Source: a bacterium UBP17_UBA6191 (GTDB taxonomy: Bacteria; Muiribacteriota; UBA6191). From it: a stretch of 25,205 nucleotides of DNA. The notes beneath the pieces are model-generated. The model saw nothing but the letters and a program-made list of their open reading frames with translations, searched no databases and was not told the origin of the DNA. Of the stretch, positions 23,549 to 25,205 are shown one piece after another. Position 1 is the first letter of the stretch; the number at the start of each line of letters is the position of its first letter. The stretch lies in assembly GCA_002422125.1 (NCBI GenBank), contig DITF01000218.1, positions 1,325 through 26,529 on the forward strand, given 5' to 3'. Made by a program: the position numbers and the translations under genes.

Positions 23549-25171
23549 ATGTCTCGTATGACTATTGCATTGGTGTCCTGCCTCTTATTTCTTTTGTTTG
23601 CATTCAGTGCTTCGCCTGAGGTCGTCATTGGTACTGGCTGGTCGTTAGTGCCTCCAGTGGCTACCATAATTCTGGCATTTTTAACTAAAGAAGTGATCAC
23701 TGCTTTGGTGGCTGGGGCCTTTTTGGGCTGTTTTCTGATTGGGGAATTGTCCCTATTTACTGGGTACACAACCGTACTTCAGTATTTTGTGGACGGGTTT
23801 AAGGATCTGGACAAGGTCAAAATCATTTTTTTCTCCCTTGGATTGGGAGGATTGATCAGTTTTTGCAATCAGAATGGAGGCATGGCCGGGGTTGTGTCCT
23901 TATTTACCCGCTTCGCAAAGGGCCGAGCCTCGGCCCAACTGTCTACCTGGGCTTTGGGAATCTGCATCTTTTTTGATGACTATGCCAGTTCTTTGGTGGT
24001 GGGAAATACAATGCGTCCCACAATGGATCGTATGCGAATTTCTCGCGAAAAACTGGCTTATATCGTGGATGCCACTTCAGCACCAATTGCTTGTATTGCA
24101 CCTATTTCGACCTGGATCGCCAATCAATTGGGTTTATTTGGGACTCAAATTGCGGCATTTCCGGCATTGGGAGCACATTTTAATTCCTATGCCCTGTTTC
24201 TAGCCGCATTACCCTTCAGTTTTTATGCCTTTTTTTCCATCCTGATGATGTTTACTCTGGCCTTAACCGGCAGGGAGTATGGACCAATGCTTGAATGTGA
24301 AAAACAGGTTATGAAGCATGGGGCTGCTCAGGTATATGGGGATAGGGAGCAGGCTGAACTGGAATCCAGTCTTGATAAAGGTAGACCGGGAAATCCATTG
24401 TTTGCCCTGCTTCCAATCGCCACCGTATTAAGTCTGACTATGGGAATTTTGTATAAAACAGGGGCCGAGTCTGTCGGTTCCAGTGCTCCTTTGCGGGATA
24501 TCATATCCTCGGGCTCCACCGGAACGGCCTTGGTGACGGCGGCCTATGGAGGTTGTTTGGTAGCCATAATTCTTGGGGTCTGGGACAGAAGATTTGCAGT
24601 TGGCAAAATCCCTACCATATTTTTAACTGGATCTCGGGCTATGGTGGATGCAGTCCTGGTGCTTTCCCTCTCCTGGCTTTTAGGCAAGGTCTGCTTAGAA
24701 ATTGGAACGGCCACTTTTGTGGCTACACTGGTGAAAGCTCATGTCAGTTATGCTTTGATTCCTGCCATGGTATTTTTGGTATCTTCCCTGATTGCATTTG
24801 CCACTGGAACATCCTGGGGAACCATGGGAATTATGATACCAATTGTACTGGGAGTAACTCCACTTCATGACCCGTCCTTACACAGTATTTTATTGCCTTC
24901 CGTGGCTGCGATTTTAGCTGGGGCCTCACTTGGGGATCATTGCTCTCCAATTTCGGATACCACAGTTTTAAGCTCGATTGCCAGTAAGATTGATGTTTTA
25001 AGCCATGTTAGAACTCAATTTCCTTACGCAGCTTTAGTTGGTGTTGCCTGTATGGTGGCTTATCTTCTACAGGGTGTGTTGCAGTCCTCCTCAGCCATGC
25101 CCGCATTTGTGGCGGGATGTCTGGTGGTACTAACCGGGGTACGAGTCCTTGGTGTCAAGGTTGTGAATTAA
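23549..25171 (+). CDS. NhaC-family Na+/H+ antiporter
   Basis: This 540-residue protein has about 12 hydrophobic helices. Signature stretches of the NhaC family are FFDDYASSLVVGNTMRPTMD, the DATSAPIACIAPISTWI helix, GTSWGTMGIMIPI and SLGDHCSPISDTTVLSS. The Asp-Asp pair and Asp/His/Ser in the last motif are typical transport residues. It probably exchanges Na+ for H+ at the inner membrane for pH and salt balance; some relatives exchange organic acids (MleN), so the substrate is not certain. It diverges from der across a 144-base gap. After the stop, 34 bases remain, with an ATG at 25200 that may begin another gene, too short to judge. Confidence 0.9.
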   Translation: MSRMTIALVSCLLFLLFAFSASPEVVIGTGWSLVPPVATIILAFLTKEVITALVAGAFLGCFLIGELSLFTGYTTVLQYFVDGFKDLDKVKIIFFSLGLGGLISFCNQNGGMAGVVSLFTRFAKGRASAQLSTWALGICIFFDDYASSLVVGNTMRPTMDRMRISREKLAYIVDATSAPIACIAPISTWIANQLGLFGTQIAAFPALGAHFNSYALFLAALPFSFYAFFSILMMFTLALTGREYGPMLECEKQVMKHGAAQVYGDREQAELESSLDKGRPGNPLFALLPIATVLSLTMGILYKTGAESVGSSAPLRDIISSGSTGTALVTAAYGGCLVAIILGVWDRRFAVGKIPTIFLTGSRAMVDAVLVLSLSWLLGKVCLEIGTATFVATLVKAHVSYALIPAMVFLVSSLIAFATGTSWGTMGIMIPIVLGVTPLHDPSLHSILLPSVAAILAGASLGDHCSPISDTTVLSSIASKIDVLSHVRTQFPYAALVGVACMVAYLLQGVLQSSSAMPAFVAGCLVVLTGVRVLGVKVVN

Positions 25172-25205
25172 GCGTAAGCTGACATATAATCGGGACCTAT
25201 GGCAC

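Overview
The window comes from a bacterium with a Gram-negative type envelope and a moderate GC content (roughly mid-40s percent by eye). It encodes an outer-membrane beta-barrel type protein ending in Phe, several proteins with Sec signal peptides, lipid II and phospholipid synthesis genes, and a single bifunctional (p)ppGpp enzyme. I cannot assign a phylum from sequence alone. Gene density is very high: no stretch over 300 bases lacks a gene, and the longest gap is the 214-base region at 5062-5275. I see no rRNA, complete tRNA, IS element or CRISPR array.

Layout. (1) 1-5061, minus strand: a secreted protein with eight tandem ~80-residue repeats, then, ten bases after its stop, an RHS/YD-repeat protein whose 3' part runs off the left edge. 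Its variable, possibly toxic, C-terminus is therefore not visible. (2) 5276-6444: yraN (+) and a convergent outer-membrane-type protein (-), whose stop codons overlap. (3) 6468-15378, plus strand: an unknown 304-residue protein overlapping a spore-photoproduct-lyase-like radical SAM protein; a periplasmic SH3-SH3-helical-SleB-like hydrolase; a secreted propeller protein; a lipid-kinase-like/DUF389 membrane fusion; and an orphan ATP-grasp protein with its own promoter, closed by a UUCG-loop terminator. (4) 23404-15429, minus strand: der, plsY, gpsA, an NHL/TPR membrane protein, murJ and rel. Every junction overlaps, and the unit is driven by a TG-extended -10 promoter with a palindrome at the transcription start. 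(5) 23549-25171, plus strand: an NhaC-type Na+/H+ antiporter, divergent from der.

How the genes fit together. The der operon links ribosome assembly (Der), phospholipid synthesis (GpsA makes glycerol-3-phosphate, PlsY acylates it), lipid II flipping (MurJ) and the stringent response (Rel), so growth and envelope functions share one transcript. The NHL/TPR membrane protein inside that operon has no known role. The plus-strand cluster adds a wall-hydrolase-type protein and a lipid-kinase-like membrane fusion, which also suggests envelope work, but its chemistry is unassigned.

Most worth following up: the repeat protein plus RHS pair at the left edge, the lipid-kinase-like/DUF389 fusion with an eroded nucleotide loop, the MurJ lacking the Asp-Arg pair of the TM8 region, and the SPL-like protein that keeps the H-donor-position cysteine and overlaps an unknown partner. 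I did not find a clearly new defence or mobile system.
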